Below, piece by piece: positions 1 through 10,073 of a DNA stretch of 64,000 nucleotides. The notes under the pieces were generated by a model, which had not been told where the DNA came from, did not search any database, and worked only from the letters and a program-made list of their open reading frames with translations. Source of the stretch: Aralia elata (taxonomy: Eukaryota > Streptophyta > Magnoliopsida > Apiales > Araliaceae); assembly GCA_034770075.1 (NCBI GenBank), contig CM068380.1, positions 26,598,005 through 26,662,004 on the forward strand. Direction: 5' to 3'. Every line of letters starts with the position of its first letter. The first letter of the stretch is position 1. The translations under genes and the position numbers were made by a program.

Positions 1-39
1 GAATTTCTCTAAAATTATCCCCAATTGAAGGAGAGATCG

Positions 40-613
40 CATGAGTTACTATCATGTATGCAATGAATATACTAGGCTTGATGTTGATCAGTCATATTCT
101 GGAGAAGATTACTGTAAGACAGTGATAAACATCTTTAGGTACTTAACCAGTACTAAAGATGTGATTATGATTAATGGTGGGTCTGAATTAAAACTAGAGG
201 GCTAAACAGACTCAAGTTTTTCAGACTGACCAAGACGATAACAAATCCACTTTATGGTAAATCGTTACCTTGAAAGGTGGCGCAGTGAATTGGAAAGGTT
301 CCAAACAGCAAAGAGTTGTTGGTTTAGTGACAAAGACAAAGTATATAGCTGTAAATGAAGCTACAAGTTGATTGTTTGGATGAAAAGTTCATTACAGAAC
401 TAGGAATAGTTCCTAAGTCTCATCTTGGATTCAAACATGTGTTGCGGCACTTTCATTTGATTAGTGGAATCATTGAAAGAGGATAAGTCACTATAGAGAT
501 AGTGGACTCTCAATAACAATATTGTATATCCATCTACTGAAGCTTTATCCAAACAGCAGGATGATCGTCACTTAGAGAAGAAGGGTATTAGATACCATGT
601 CGATTGGCTTTAG
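40..613 (+). pseudogene. Copia pol C-terminus (RT end and RNase H), decayed
   Basis: Translation from position 40 gives the closing part of a copia reverse transcriptase: a block ending in a GGSEL-type motif followed by the TDSSF-type start of RNase H. A frame near the end contains STEALSKQQ and RHLEKKGIRYH followed by a stop codon (TAG) at about 611-613, the usual C-terminus of copia Pol immediately before the polypurine tract. Several stops and frameshifts separate the recognisable pieces, so no functional product is possible. In the living family this domain degrades the RNA strand during reverse transcription. The assignment to copia is firm; the lineage is not. Confidence 0.8.
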
Positions 614-627
614 TGCAAGTGGGAGAT

Positions 628-2425
628 TGAAAGTAGTATGCACACAAGCCAATCATATTTGATATGATGTAGCATATACTTTGTAATCTTATTCGATTGT
701 TAAAGGCATTTTGCATTATCTACATGGTGCTGTTATATTAAATGTGATAAACCCATAGTTTTGAGCAATGCTTTTAGAATCATGATGGTGATCATGCTAA
801 TGAGATCTAAATTCAAGATAGCTCACAAACTTAAATTGTTCCTAATCGATGGATTAATAAAAAGAGGATTAGTGAATCCGGATAGATTAGTACATACGTT
901 GCTTGCTCTTATGAAGAGAATTATTGATCTCATAATCATTTGTGTGGAGACACTAAAGCAAGTATGTAGGTGCTTATTAGAGAATAAGTTCACTGAACGT
1001 GGCTCGCTAAGGAATACCTAATGGAGTTTTACTCGCCTGTCAATAGGAATTCCTCTAGTGATAGTAGTACAAGTGATCCTTGGACTTGAGATCATCATAG
1101 TATCTTGTGTATGATGAGTTATACTTTGACATGTCCCTTAAGACCTTTAGGGTATATCAAAGGGTATGATTGGGTATAATAAGTTGTACATGGAAATAGG
1201 TGAATGATCAACAAAGAATCTACCACTTCTAGTAAAAGGAGAGAATGTCCTATGTGATTCGATAAATGACGACTCAGAAGTCTTTGGCCAAAGCAGAATG
1301 AAATTAGAAAAGAGTATCTAATTTGCATTAATCAGAGTTGTGCATTTCAGAATCGAAATACATATAATTAAATAAAATAAGACTTAACAGTAATTCCATG
1401 TCTTATATTTAATTGGGACATTGTATGGTAGAAGGATTGAATTGTACGGTAACTATGCACTGAAAGGTTCTTTTATGATTAATGTTGAAATCTATATTAT
1501 CTGGAAAGTCGTTGATCGCTAAGGGGGCTTACCCTTATTGTAGAATAAATATTATTTATTTAAATGAATTAAATAGTTTAATTTATTTATTTAAATAAGA
1601 TTAGAATTGTTCTAATTGATTTATTCACAACCGGTTTAATATGGAGAACCTAAAGGGTCACACCGCAAAAGGAAAATATTTATTTAAGAAGTAAATGGCA
1701 TAATTGTAATAATAAGTTAAGTGTATTTAATTTAGTCTATGGAGATAGAATAAATTAAATAGCTTAATATTTATTATTTAATAGTTTGGAAATATTAAAT
1801 ATAAATTAATAAGAGGAGTCTTATTATTATTATTACTATTATTATTATTTAATTCTTAATAGGGATTGGGAATTAATTAATAGAAGTACTCTCACATGAA
1901 TTCCTAATTGGATTAGGAGTTTAATTTAATTAAAGGAGTTTAATTAGAATAGAAACCCTAATTCTAAATAGTTTAGGGAAGGGTTTTCCTACATCTATAA
2001 ATAAGAGAAGTCTTATCATAGATTAGGGTTACACACTCTTGCATAAGAATTGTAGAGAGTACTTACAATTTCTATAGAGATAGAAATTAGGGTTTTGCCA
2101 ACACCCATCTTCTTGAACAAGTATTATTCCTTGGTGAATCACCTCTAGAGGCCAAACACTTGGGTGGCTAACGTTGATCAAAGGAAGGAATTTAATCGGT
2201 GGAATTCAAGGAGAACGCGAAGGAATTGGAGGTGAACTTGTACCTGAGGAAGCTAGAATTCTACAAGGGTATAATTCTTATTCTCCATCTCTTTCGTTTA
2301 ATTAATAATTGTGCATAAAGAAAGATCATGGTGATGGTTTGTATAAAATTTTAAAAATCTGATTTTATCGCGCTTCCGCTTTATTAATGTAATTTGATTG
2401 CATTTCGCGTTATACAAACCTAACA
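628..2425 (+). repeat. Copia 3' LTR
   Basis: This LTR is about 1.8 kb and matches, in reverse, 26632-28480 over its whole length. Its first bases run from a TG directly into GAAAGTAGTATGC, whereas the inverted copy has about 32 extra bases after its terminal TG. A small deletion between two TG dinucleotides explains the difference. A region of low complexity (ATTATT runs) lies at 1820-1850. Small ORFs inside it are antisense to the element and are not regarded as genes. Confidence 0.85.
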
Positions 2426-2921
2426 CTCCCCATGGTGACACACTCGGTTGAATGTACTTCTTGTCCAATAACTCTTGTAGTTGTATCATCAATTCCTTCA
2501 TCTCTACTAGAGCCATCCTGTACGGTGCTTTCGATATTGGTGTTGTCCCCGGTACTAAATCAATTACGAATTCCACCTCCCTATTCGGCGGTAAACCAGG
2601 TAACTCATTTGGGAAAACATCTGGAAATTCCCTCACTACAGGTATTTGTCCCACTTCACTCCCTACTCTTTGTGTATCAACCACGTGAGCCAGATAACCT
2701 ATGTAACCCTTACTAAGTAATCTCCTTGCTTGCATCATCGTTAGACAACCTGATTGTCTAGGTGATTTACTTCCATAGAATACAACCTTTGACTTATTCG
2801 GAGTCTGCAGGTGTATACACTTCTTCTGGCAGTCAATCACAGCCCCATGACTAGACAACCAATCCATTCCAAGGATAATGTCAAATTCTCCTAGTCGTAT
2901 CAGAATCAAATTTACTCTCAA
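2426..2921 (-). pseudogene. Chromovirus protease C-terminus and start of reverse transcriptase
   Basis: This stretch is in the same frame as the upstream gag-protease ORF and is separated from it by one in-frame TAA at about 2931. It encodes the second half of the aspartic protease (an ILGMDWL-type motif, the usual flap/C-terminal signature), then a linker with FPDVFP and LPGLPP, which precede RT in Tekay/Del elements. The frame reaches the first RT residues (a PSVSPWG motif) and stops making sense exactly where the copia LTR begins, at 2425/2426. The remainder of pol must lie on the far side of the copia element, outside the window. The product would have been part of a Gag-Pol polyprotein. 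Confidence 0.88.
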
Positions 2922-2930
2922 TCTATATCC

Positions 2931-4259
2931 TTATATTTCAGCAAAACAATCTCGATAGATATATTCTACAGGGATAATTTCCTTATTAGCTACTTCCACA
3001 TTAATAGGATCTTCTAACTTTTCACGAGGTAAGTTTAACCGCTTAACAAATTCATCCGACACAAATGAACAGGTAGCACCTGAATCAAATAATACATATG
3101 CATTAATATTTTTGATCGGAATAATACCTGACACCACATCCTTTGATTCCATTGCATCTTGTACTGTCATGTTAAAGGTGTGTGCCACTGGTCTGTTCTG
3201 CTGTGTTGATCCTCTGATCGTCAGCTTACTGTTGTTCCCCTGATTAGCACTGCCTGCATCGCTCTTCCTTTTTGGGCAATCCTTCTTTTGATGATCTGAA
3301 GCGCCACAAGAAAAACAGTTTCCTCCCTTTGCTTTCGGGCATTGTGGAGCAAAGTGCCCCGGTTGACCACAGTTGAAACAAACTCCTTTTCCTTTCATGC
3401 ACTCTCCAGAGTGATTCTTTCCACATTTCTCGCATTTGCTACCTTTCTTCGTTTCCCCTCCAGATTTGTTGCCCGACATTTGGCTGTCGTTCCATTTCCT
3501 CTTGTTTGGGTTACTTCCCCCACTGCTACCTTCCTTATGACCATCATGGCTTTTCTTCTTTTTTTGTTCCTGATTGTACTTTGACAAGGCTTCACTTCCT
3601 CCCTCCGCAATAATTGGTTTCTCAAGTAACGTAGAAAATGTATTGATCTGCAGAACCGCGACCTTATTATACACCCAAGGTTTTAACCCTTGCTCAAACC
3701 TCTTCGCTCGCCTTGCTTCGGTGTCCACCTGATGTGGAGTAAACCTAGCTAACTCATTAAATTTTGCAGCATAGTCCGCGACTGTCATGCCTCCTTGTTT
3801 TAGTTCTAAGAACTTTATCTCCATGCTTGTCTGCATACTATCTGGAAAGTAATTTTCAAAAAATAGCTCCTTAAAACGAGCCCATGCAATTGCGCCTTCC
3901 CCAGCTCGGCCCTTGTTCGCCTTCCACCAGTAATTTGCCTCACCTTTCATCATGAAAGTGGCAAACGACGCCTTTTGTTCTTCGGCCACTCGTGCGACCT
4001 CAAAAACTTTTTCCATTTCTTCCACCCATGTCTGAGCTTCTATCGGATCTGTAGTCCCGCGAAACTCCGGCGGTCCCACCAGTTTAAAGTCCTTAAAGTT
4101 CGCCATGTGACTTCCTAGCTGATCCACCTCGACGGCTGGTCTGCCCTGCATTGCTTCCGCTAACAAATTCGCGAAAGTCCTCATGGGGTCCACCTGACCC
4201 TCCTCATTATTTACTGACTCATCCACCCTTGTGTATCGAGTTTGTCTTCTCGGCGGCAT
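2931..4259 (-). pseudogene. gag: Chromovirus Gag and start of protease
   Basis: A 442-residue frame starts with MPPRRQ, the same start as the Gag at 63790. It contains a retrotransposon gag domain at about residues 60-230. Three zinc knuckles follow at about residues 275-335: one variant CX2CX3HX3C and two canonical CX2CX4HX4C. The protease active site DSGA lies near residue 395. In the family, Gag forms the virus-like particle and the knuckles bind genomic RNA; the protease cleaves the polyprotein. The frame is open except for the single terminating TAA, which falls inside protease and separates it from RT, so this copy is probably inactive. The coiled-coil ORF lies about 560 bp upstream. 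Confidence 0.9.
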
Positions 4260-4818
4260 GGTCTGTTTTAAACAAAACCTTATGTTATTCCTTCATGTTT
4301 TACACCTCATGCAACGTTATACTAATGTTAACATTTAAAAGTTAAAGTACAAATCAATCCCAATTAAACTTATAATAATACTGCATTTATATTCATACAC
4401 CCATTAGTAGTGTCAAACACTTACAATTTCGGCATAATCCTATAAATGCTAACTCTCCCATTAATACACAAAAGATGGGATTTACAAAAACTACATTCCC
4501 CTAAATCTGAAAGTGGGGATGTATCATCATCAAACTCCACTTCTCAAAGTTTGAGGTTTATAACATATATAAAACCCTAGGAACACAGTGGGTTTTAACT
4601 GCATCTATATACATAATAAGACTGCTAAAATACTATCACTGCATGTCACGGCGAACCGCACTTGCGTGCTCCAGCTGTGTATCTTCGTCCATCATTCGAC
4701 GTCGTACCGAGCGACTGGTCTGACCTTCCCCCATGGGATATTCCCTATCCCTGCCTCTCTGACTCCCATAGGCTGCATCCAATGCTAATCCTAGAGTCTC
4801 AATCCTAACTGCACCTGT

Positions 4819-5361
4819 CTAGACCTCTCTTTTTAACTGATCTACCCTCTTGGCAGCCCTAACCCAATATCCCTCTATGCGAATCTTATCTGCTATCTCC
4901 ACATCAAATTCGGCCTTCATGGTCTCATGCGCTACTTTCAGCTCTGCCAACTCTAGCTCTGACTGTTCCAGCTTCTCCCTTAGCTCAGCATTCCTAGCCA
5001 CTAACTGGTGGAGCAGTGGTCCCACGTGTTGTGCCGAGTGCTCGTACCCCTGCAGTTGCACCTTCAGCTTTCCCACCTTATCCTCTAGCTGATAGGCCAA
5101 CTCCTTATACTGGTTTTCCATGTCTTGGTGTGTCTGATTCTGCTCCTCTAAGTCTCTTACTCTATCCTCTAACTCCATGTTCCTATCTGCCAACTGCTCA
5201 ATCAGATGATCCTCAAATGGCAGTTCCTCCTCGGTCTCATCTAGCTGATCCTCCTCAAGGTCTACCTCGACCTCAGCCACCAGCAGCTGTTGGGTATCCA
5301 TGTGGATATCAATGATCTCTTCCTCTACAACGGTCCTACTCGGCTAACTGATCTCAGGCAT
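4819..5361 (-). pseudogene. Pre-gag acidic coiled-coil ORF of chromovirus
   Basis: Between the primer site and gag lies a frame that can be traced from an ATG at 5361, interrupted by one TAG at 5344-5346, and open from 5301 to 4819 (160 residues). The N-terminus is strongly acidic (many E and D). The rest is a long predicted coiled coil with heptad leucines, including RNMELEDRVRDLEEQ. The second chromovirus (63002-63493) has an ORF in the same place with the related segment RNIELQDRLEELQEQ and the same acidic-then-coil order. No enzymatic motif, signal peptide or membrane segment is visible. A role in particle assembly or as a Gag partner is only a guess. Confidence 0.75.
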
Positions 5362-5587
5362 CCTACAACCACAACAAAAGATAACAACGTCATAATAAAA
5401 TATATTCATTGATGAAATGAAATAGTATTTTATTACGCACAACATCGGCTCGATGAATTTCCAAAATTCATCTCCAAACACAACTCGACTCAATGGATCT
5501 CCTCGACCCATCAACTAGCGTACTCTATACGAGTTTAGTTCTAAGGTTATAACCTAGGTTTCGCATCCCTAAAGTTTATAACCTCCA

Positions 5588-5599
5588 GCTCTGATACCA
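5588..5599 (-). other. Primer binding site, initiator tRNA-Met
   Basis: On the minus strand TGGTATCAGAGC follows the LTR terminus (TGTCACA, ending at 5603) after a short gap. This is the usual complement of the 3' end of plant initiator tRNA-Met and fixes the orientation of the chromovirus. Confidence 0.9.
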
Positions 5600-5602
5600 A
5601 CC

Positions 5603-5672
5603 TGTGACACCCCCAAATTCGGGTACCAATACCTCGAGTTTGGTGCTCACGATAAAATACATTCATGCACCT
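5603..5672 (-). repeat. Chromovirus LTR, 3' terminal piece
   Basis: The last 70 bp of the LTR, from its terminal CA (plus-strand TG at 5603) to the insertion point of the nested element. The CACCT at 5668-5672 is repeated at 11893-11897 and is the target duplication of the nested insertion. Confidence 0.88.
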
Positions 5673-6222
5673 TGATAAGTGGTTTTTACATCTATGAATT
5701 GAGTACGTTTGACTTGATAATTTGTGAGTTTTTAAGTATTTTAAGTTACTATTAGGTATTTATAGTGTTTTATGTTATTTTGTAGGAATGAGCAAGGAAA
5801 CACGATTCGAACATCTTTTGGAGTACAACATGCGAGCAAATACGAGAAGGGAAGATTACAGAGCTTTTAACATTAAAATGGATGCATGTTCTTGGTTTGG
5901 AACTTGGATTTTATTGTAGAACTACTCCTTAGCTTTCCAGAACATCTTGAATCATCACAATCGGAGTTCGGATGAGAAAGTAATGATCGTTTTACCAAAG
6001 AACGTTGAACCTCAAAGTTTGGAGTTGTCATTTGCATTGCACTCCCTTCAAGCCCAATTTCGACTTTGATCCATTCTGAATCTCTCAATTCTCGAAGAAT
6101 ATAAATTGTAGACCTCGTCGAGAGCTTCGATTTGATATGTCGCAGGCCCCGTAACTCCTCCCGGATCAAAAGTTATGACCATTTTACCAACAGATGCTGC
6201 AGCAGAATTTTGTCTGGCTTGG

Positions 6223-6317
6223 GCGCGGCCGCGCAGGTCTGCAAAGTGAAAAACTTACTTTCTGGCATTTGGGCGCGGGCTCGCTGCTTCCTAGGCCAAA
6301 TATGGACGCGGCCGCGC
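6223..6317. repeat. GC-palindrome array in 5' LTR
   Basis: Three units with the core GCGCGGCCGCGC or close variants, at 6223-6234, 6273-6284 and 6306-6317, in an otherwise AT-rich LTR. Dyad centres are 50 and 33 bp apart. The partner LTR has four units. The same core occurs in a LARD and a copia leader in this window. Confidence 0.85.
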
Positions 6318-6442
6318 TGGGTCGAGTTTTTAAAAAGCTTATTTTTTACCTAACTTGAATGAAACAAGGATTGTAACTTCTAATTGGTTTAGGACTTTAA
6401 CTAGAACCTATGAATACATGATATGAAGCATAGAATGAGGGA

Positions 6443-6541
6443 GATCTTGCTACTTTTTGCTAACCCTAGTTTAGGGATCTTGCTACTTTTTGCTAACCCT
6501 AGTTTAGAGATCTTGCTACTTTTTGCTAACCCTAGTTTGGG
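6443..6541. repeat. 33-bp tandem repeat x3 in LTR
   Basis: Three consecutive copies of a unit beginning GATCTTGCTAC and containing AACCCTAGTTTAG, starting at 6443, 6476 and 6509. The array is repeated in the 3' LTR at 10871-10969. It contains AACCCTA, which resembles the plant telo-box, but no functional claim is made. Confidence 0.9.
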
Positions 6542-7462
6542 AGAAAGAGAAGGAGGCTTGAAGCAATTGAGCAAGCAAGAAGGATTCATCACAAGAGCTG
6601 AAGGGGAGACTCAAGGATTGCGTCTACAGATTCTATTCTCTTCCCTAATCTTTTATTTTGTATTCTTAAATGTTTTATCAATTGTGGATTATGGATTTTA
6701 ATTCAATTATGAACTAATTTCTTTTTAAGATTACAATTGAACTTATTGCGTAGCTTTTATTGATATGCTTCCTTGTTAATTATTGTTGATTATTGTCGGA
6801 TTGTCTATTATGATTTGTGATTAATTGCTTAATTGTTTGATCAACAATTACCGTGGTAATCTATATGAACTCGAGAGATGGATTATAGATTTAGACCTAA
6901 TCATAATAGCATGTGATTGTGTATTCTGTTGTCGATGGAATTCATGATTTGTGTTTAGGATAGAGATATACCTATATGCCGCATGTAATCTGAAAGAGAA
7001 CCTGTGCTTTAAATCCTTTTTAATTGTAATTCACATAGAGATATAGTGAATTAGTTAAGTAGGGTGTTCATCTTAATTCTATCTTGTGTGAATTTAAGTT
7101 GATTTGTTTATGATACATCGAGAGATGATTATAGATATTGATGAGTTCTTGATTAACAATCCAGAATAATTAATATAACTTAACAGGAAGTGTATTAATT
7201 CAAGTGAAACATTAAGGGACATTGTAATCTTAAGCCTTTTATCTGAATTCGATTCTTGGTAGTTAGTAATTAGTTAGTTTAGTATTCTATTATCTAAAAT
7301 TCATAGTCTTCATCAATTGTTTAAATAAAGTTAATTTGATTATGAGTTAGTATTTGGTAATTATTATTAAATAATTCTCTGTGGGTTCGACACTCTACTT
7401 TCACTTTATTACTTGTTGCACTTGCACGTATTTATTGATTGCTAAATCGACAAACAAGTTTT

Positions 7463-7480
7463 TGGCGCCGTTGCCGGGGA
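7463..7480 (+). other. Primer binding site, tRNA-Asp
   Basis: TGGCGCCGTTGCCGGGGA starts 7 bp after the 5' LTR. It is complementary to the 3' end of plant tRNA-Asp(GUC) including CCA, the primer used by Athila/Tat elements. Confidence 0.92.
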
Positions 7481-7590
7481 ATTAGTTTAATAATTTTTGC
7501 CATCATTAACTTTAATCAAATTAGTCTTAATTTAATCATTTTGTTTTTATTTTAATTCTCTTCCTATATTTTTCTCTTTTTAGGTACACC

Positions 7591-8712
7591 ATGGCGGACT
7601 ACGACTATCAATGGCCTTATACGAGAATGATTCAGCCAAGAGCGGCAGGGATTTATGAATTCGATGAATTGTCAGCACCGATTGAGACACTTTCGAGGAT
7701 GATTGACGCTTTTGCAGTACAACGTATTCAAAGTGTAGCGGTAATTTGTGATTATTGTGCTGGAAATCATCCGAGTCATCAATGCGCCATCAATTTTAAG
7801 TCGATGCAGTATGGTGGTAATTTCGGCGATTACCCCAACAGTTATGCGTATCCGAACAACTATAATCAAGATTGGGGGTATCATCCGGATTTTTCATGGA
7901 GCCATAATAATCAAGTCCAAATCTTTGCTCCAAGCCAATCATACACTCCAGAATTTCAGGATTCAGCCTATCTACACGAAGAAGAAAGGAAACTGAGTTT
8001 GGAGGAGGCCTTGGCGAAGTTTATTATAGCTACGGACAAAAGAATGAGTGATCAAGATCAGCTGTTGAACTTAGTGGATTTAAATATAAAAAGCCAAGCA
8101 GTGTCGATTCGAAATCTTGAGAACCAGATGGGACAGCTTATCAACGCCTTCAAGAATAGTTATCATTGTGCATGGCCCAGTGATGTGGTTCTCGAGACTG
8201 ATGGATTGCCTGCGCCAAAGCTGCAATCGGACGTGCTAGTTGATGATAATTCTGATATGGAGGAGAATAGTGGGGATAAAGAAAATATAGCCGAAGACGG
8301 TCTAGCCGTGAGTTTCAACGCGGATGTACCGATTTTGTTAGTGCCCCATGTACCTTTTCCACCGAAGTTCAAGAATCCAGTCAATTTTGCAAAACCGTGT
8401 CCACTTGGTAGTCATGTCCTTGGTAAAGCTCTTTATGACATGAGAACTAGGACTGCATTACAACCATGGTGGGATGAGATAGAGGAGATAGAAGAAGAGC
8501 CCGTGGTGTTTGACAAGATTCAATGCCCTAATCTAATCACAAACACAACGGAGGAAGCACCTAGCTATTGGACAGTCGTAATTAGGAACCAATCTACAAA
8601 AAGCAAACTAGGTGACTTTGAAACAATGGCCCCTACTGCAGCAAAACCTTCAAAAGTTACATTGCTACTAATGGATGGAGGGTTCCTCAATTTTCGAAGG
8701 GGAATTGGATAG
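7591..8712 (+). CDS. Truncated Gag (nucleocapsid half) with protease remnant
   Basis: An open frame of 373 residues beginning MADYDYQWP in good context (ACCATGG). It aligns with Athila Gag from an internal methionine, MAANNYQWP, at 16037 in the neighbouring element, so the N-terminal capsid half is missing. A CX2CX3HX4C zinc knuckle (CDYCAGNHPSHQC) lies near residue 53, followed by an N/P/Y/Q-rich stretch and a short helical segment. The C-terminus contains a decayed match to the protease region (PKFKNPVNF) in which the catalytic D-L-G-A motif is replaced by DMRTR. The start is preceded by a pyrimidine-rich tract ending TTTTTAG, which resembles a 3' splice site. The frame is unbroken, in contrast to its neighbours. 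Confidence 0.82.
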   Translation: MADYDYQWPYTRMIQPRAAGIYEFDELSAPIETLSRMIDAFAVQRIQSVAVICDYCAGNHPSHQCAINFKSMQYGGNFGDYPNSYAYPNNYNQDWGYHPDFSWSHNNQVQIFAPSQSYTPEFQDSAYLHEEERKLSLEEALAKFIIATDKRMSDQDQLLNLVDLNIKSQAVSIRNLENQMGQLINAFKNSYHCAWPSDVVLETDGLPAPKLQSDVLVDDNSDMEENSGDKENIAEDGLAVSFNADVPILLVPHVPFPPKFKNPVNFAKPCPLGSHVLGKALYDMRTRTALQPWWDEIEEIEEEPVVFDKIQCPNLITNTTEEAPSYWTVVIRNQSTKSKLGDFETMAPTAAKPSKVTLLLMDGGFLNFRRGIG

Positions 8713-8721
8713 TAAATGGTG

Positions 8722-8771
8722 AAGTCAGGCTGACGACTTTAAAACAAGCGCTTCTTGGGAGGCAACCCAAG
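8722..8771 (+). promoter_or_regulatory. Two conserved hairpins just after the coding region
   Basis: Hairpin 1 pairs AAGTC with GACTT across 8 nt (8722-8739). Hairpin 2 pairs CTTGGG with CCCAAG around the loop AGGCAA (8754-8771). The same pair occurs at 20661-20709 downstream of the autonomous pol with altered but still pairing stem bases. Confidence 0.7.
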
Positions 8772-8992
8772 TTTAATTTTTATTTTTTATTTTTTTTATT
8801 TTTTTTATTAGGTTTCATAGTAGTTAATAAATTTTGCTTCTAATGTGTTTACAGGTTATTCGAGTCTAATTTAAGTGCAATGCCTTATTCATTCCGATGT
8901 GCCTAACCTATTCTTCAGACTTAGCAGACAAGGAGGAAGATTGATATATTTTCAGGGAAGTCCTTTGCTTTACTTTTTCCTATCTTAGCCAT

Positions 8993-9023
8993 TGAGGACA
9001 ATGTCTAGTTTAAGTTTGGGGGT
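8993..9023 (+). other. Internal copy of the polypurine-tract block
   Basis: GAGGACA followed by AAGTTTGGGGGT (9012-9023), matching the terminal polypurine-tract block at 10041-10073 but located about 1.05 kb upstream of the LTR. The full element has the same arrangement at 23056-23085. Confidence 0.75.
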
Positions 9024-9454
9024 GTGGTCTTGTTTTGTGTTATTTATTTTAGTTTATTAAGGTTGCATGTTAGTTAGTATGTTTTAGGATAGATGAGCAA
9101 TGGTTTGATTTGAATTTGATTATGGCCAATGATAAGAAAAAAATGGATTAATTTTTTTTAACTCTTGTGAAGTTGAGAAACATGCTTAGTTTATATTTTG
9201 ACTTATAAGTTGGGTTGACACTATTTGCGATCTTTTTGAACTTCAAAGCACATATCCATCTGTTTAGCTAGTTGTGTCTTAAAGAAAAAAATTTAGTTGA
9301 ATACTTGTGAAAGATATCATTGAAACTTTAAAATCTTAGTTGAGCTTCAGTCAAAGCGAAATTTAGGCATTAACATAAGTTTGGGGGAAATCTTGGGTTA
9401 TTGAAAATTTTAAAAATTGTGAAACCTTCCTGAGTTAGAATGAATCATGTGGTG

Positions 9455-9600
9455 GGTTGAGATGGAGCGTAAAACGCACTCACCCATAAATACAAGCACG
9501 AGAAGGAGCGTAAAACGCACTTGTGCGAGAGAAAACGAGAGGGAGCGTAAAACGCACTCGTTCAATGGGAAGTGAGATGGAGCGTAAAACGCACTCACTA
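9455..9600 (+). promoter_or_regulatory. Array of four covarying hairpins (GGAGCGTAAAACGCACT motif)
   Basis: The 17-base core GGAGCGTAAAACGCACT is identical at 9464-9480, 9505-9521, 9542-9558 and 9579-9595. Inside it GCGT pairs with ACGC around AAA. The flanks differ between copies yet remain complementary: GCACGAG/CTTGTGC, AACGAG/CTCGTT, AGTGAG/CTCACT and (GG)TGAG/CTCA(CC). A fifth copy in the autonomous element (23931-23947) has AATGAG/CTCATT. The pattern indicates a structured RNA or DNA element in the 3' UTR. Its function is unknown. Confidence 0.85.
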
Positions 9601-10040
9601 AAAAGGAAAGAAAAAAATAAAAGAAAAATTGTGTTTTGAATTACTTGGGAAGGGTTCAAGTGTGCTTAAATGTATGAAATATCTTTTTGATCCTTTAAAT
9701 TTTATGTTTTACCTTTATTAGCGGAGATTGATGTGAAAGCAGGTTTTTAGAGTTGATTTGAAAATCTTTTATGAGTATTTGATTATATGATCTAGTGTGA
9801 GTTATGGCTAATTGAACATTTGGATGCACACACACGCACTTAAAGGATCATGAGTAGTTGAGGAACTGATAATTAGGTTGAAATTTTAGGCTTTGCATGT
9901 TTCGAATTTTTTTTTTCCTTGAGTTAACATTAGAAGAAATCTTTGAGGCTATTATACAAATTTGTATTGAGTCATTGCTCAAGTTGTGTGAGTTGTTATT
10001 TAGAATTAGTTGTTATAGTTGTTGTTCTTAGTGTTTGCTT

Positions 10041-10073
10041 GAGGACAAGCAAATATTTAAGTTTAGGGGTATT
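10041..10073 (+). other. Polypurine tract next to 3' LTR
   Basis: GAGGACAAGC followed by AAGTTTAGGGGTATT immediately before the LTR at 10074, the expected position for plus-strand priming. Confidence 0.85.

Larger units (their letters stand above)
1..2425 (+). mobile_element. Ty1/copia retrotransposon, 3' part (end of pol plus 3' LTR)
   Basis: The window opens inside a Ty1/copia element reading rightwards: the decayed end of pol, a purine-rich tract just before 628, then a 1.8-kb LTR ending CTAACA at 2425. The LTR is the same family as the inverted one at 26632-28480, whose outer ends read TGTTAGG and CCAACA on the plus strand. Chromovirus coding sequence on the minus strand resumes at 2426, so this copia element inserted into the chromovirus reverse transcriptase region. 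Its 5' part lies outside the window. The long LTR and the pol end suggest the Tork/Angela group, but that placement is a guess. Confidence 0.85.
5673..7456 (+). repeat. 5' LTR of the non-autonomous element
   Basis: Direct repeat of 10074-11892. It lacks one 35-bp GC-palindrome unit and an 8-bp piece near the 3' end that the other LTR has. It contains a triple 33-bp repeat (6443-6541) and GC palindromes at 6223-6317. The close similarity of the two LTRs points to a fairly recent insertion. Confidence 0.93.

Noticed and set aside
3244..3625. Alternative frames overlapping the zinc-knuckle part of chromovirus gag
   Set aside because: Shadows of the real gag frame.
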